A stretch of DNA of 64,000 bases from Chromobotia macracanthus. Lineage: Eukaryota > Chordata > Actinopteri > Cypriniformes > Botiidae. Numbering within the stretch: the first letter of the stretch is position 1; every line of letters begins with the position of its first letter. The DNA lies in NCBI GenBank assembly GCA_036877525.1, contig JAZGTH010000075.1, forward strand, positions 3,164,501-3,228,500. Direction: 5' to 3'. Positions 62,973 to 64,000 of the stretch are shown piece by piece. The position numbers and the translations under genes are program-made. The notes below the pieces were generated by a model that searched no databases, was not told where the DNA came from, and saw only the letters and a program-made list of their open reading frames with translations.

Positions 62973-62978
62973 GTACAG

Positions 62979-63062
62979 CTGTGTGTGTGTCTGTGTGTGT
63001 CTGTGTGTGTCTGTGTGTGTCTGTGTGTGTGTGTGTGTCAGTGTGTGTCAGTGTGTGTCTGT

Positions 63063-63133
<71 letters not shown>

Positions 63134-63160
63134 TGTGTGTGTGTCTGTGTGTGTCTGTGT

Positions 63161-63201
<41 letters not shown>

Positions 63202-63272
63202 TGTGTGTGTCTGTGTGTGTCTGTGTGTGAGTGTGTGTGTGTGTGTGTCAGTGTGTGTCTGTGTGTGTGTGT

Positions 63273-63311
<39 letters not shown>

Positions 63312-63442
63312 TGTGTGTGTGTGCCTGTGTGTGTGTCTGTGTGTGTCTGTGTGTGTCTGTGTGTGTGTGTGTGTGTCTGTGTGTGTCTGTGTGTGAGTGT
63401 GTGTGTCTGTGTGTGTCTGTGTGTGTCTGTGTGTGTGTGTGT

Positions 63443-63487
<45 letters not shown>

Positions 63488-63548
63488 TGTGTGTGAGTGT
63501 GTGTGTGTGTGTCTGTGTGTGAGTGTGTGTGTGTCTGTGTGTGTCTGT

Positions 63549-63580
<32 letters not shown>
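62979..63580. repeat. imperfect (GT)n tract, 0.6 kb
   Basis: GT runs are interrupted by CTGTGTGT, CAGTGTGT and GAGTGTGT units. The tract begins a few bases inside intron 37. The 277-codon frame on the minus strand and the Cys-Val frames on the plus strand come from it. Confidence 0.97.
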
Positions 63581-63965
63581 TTATTCAACTCGGGGTGCTT
63601 TTGGCCCTGTGCACGTTTGAAAAATAAACTATCCTAAAACACACGTTTCACACTCTGACTCGTTTATTTAACTTGTCCAAGAGTTTATGTACATTAATCT
63701 CAAATGATGTATGCTGTTTGCTAGCATTCTGGAAATTCATTATTCAAACTATTTTGGGATCAAATGGCAGACGGCCCTTTTTACTTGTTAAGGCTAATTG
63801 TGTAGCCAATGTGTTGTGCTTCCTAAATAAACACAATTTAATTATTTAATTATCACACTTTAGCAAAATTTACCAAGATTACCAAGTGTGGTCAGTGTTT
63901 ACCAATATACCAAGATCACTGGTGATCGGTAAGATCACTGGTGAACAGTGTGTGAGCAGATTTCT

Positions 63966-63966
<1 letters not shown>

Positions 63967-63998
<32 letters not shown>
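63967..63998. repeat. (GT)n microsatellite
   Basis: About 16 GT units lie at the window edge. Confidence 0.95.

Positions 63999-64000
<2 letters not shown>

Larger units (their letters stand above)
60815..62805 (+). other. nbea: nbea intron 36
   Basis: It holds a repeat-free block of balanced composition (61685-62235) and a full-length SINE (62373-62531). Confidence 0.75.
62973..64000 (+). other. nbea: nbea intron 37 (5' part)
   Basis: A 0.6-kb imperfect GT repeat starts next to the donor. A second GT run ends the window (63967-63998). No further exon is visible. Confidence 0.8.

Noticed and set aside
62373..62531. A functional tRNA gene
   Set aside because: The A and B boxes are degenerate, and the sequence continues into a SINE tail. 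There are several similar copies.
4893..62972. Identity as LRBA, the paralogue
   Set aside because: Exon by exon the residues match NBEA better, notably in exons 2, 20, 22 and 31-32.
63060..63580. CRISPR-like direct repeats with spacers
   Set aside because: It is a simple GT microsatellite in a vertebrate intron.
62755..63588. Minus-strand 277-codon Thr/His frame and plus-strand Cys/Val frames
   Set aside because: They come from the GT repeat. The minus frame also runs backwards over nbea exon 37.

Overview
The window is a piece of a teleost fish nuclear genome, most likely a cyprinid. It carries the plus-strand coding exons of a single large gene, a fish orthologue of neurobeachin (nbea). 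The evidence is 35 clear exons plus one 9-nt microexon. Each is bounded by AG acceptors and GT donors, and the reading frame stays open from exon to exon for about 1,900 codons (5,699 nt). The translated exons match vertebrate NBEA closely and the paralogue LRBA less well. The first exon seen (4893) corresponds to NBEA exon 2, by reckoning that the alanine/glycine-rich first exon lies upstream. The last exon seen ends at 62972, inside the DUF1088 region. The PH-BEACH and WD40 parts must lie downstream. I cannot tell nbeaa from nbeab.

Layout. 1-4892 is the end of intron 1. 4893-8101 (exons 2-4) encodes the start of the N-terminal alpha-solenoid. 8493-18019 (exons 5-9) encodes the concanavalin A/laminin-G-like domain. 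18570-34124 (exons 10-21) encodes the long ARM-like/DUF4704 solenoid. 34539-35489 (exon 22, 951 nt) is the large acidic, poorly conserved exon that carries the PKA-RII-binding (AKAP) amphipathic helix. 36723-42685 (exons 23-30) is a second conserved helical block followed by a variable linker. 46772-62972 (exons 31-37) leads into and through DUF1088. No second gene, tRNA or rRNA gene, CRISPR array or bacterial feature was found.

The introns are rich in repeats. About 20 copies or fragments of one AACGTT-rich interspersed element with ends CCCAGCTAAC...GTTAGCTGGG are scattered through them. There are also tRNA-derived SINEs, three hAT-like elements, Angel-like palindromic elements and several long simple-sequence tracts. 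The tracts include a 0.4-kb CT tract, a 1.2-kb pyrimidine minisatellite and a 0.6-kb GT tract. The long uninterrupted reading frames in those tracts are artefacts.

The most interesting signals concern splicing. They are a five-fold tandem duplication of the exon 5 donor site, a 9-nt microexon with an upstream UGC motif, a tandem donor at exon 33 that would insert Thr-Ser as in LRBA, a 91-nt intron made of GT then CT repeats, and donors that abut or lie inside repeats. Several repeat-free intronic blocks look like candidate conserved non-coding elements. That is a reading of composition only and needs alignment.
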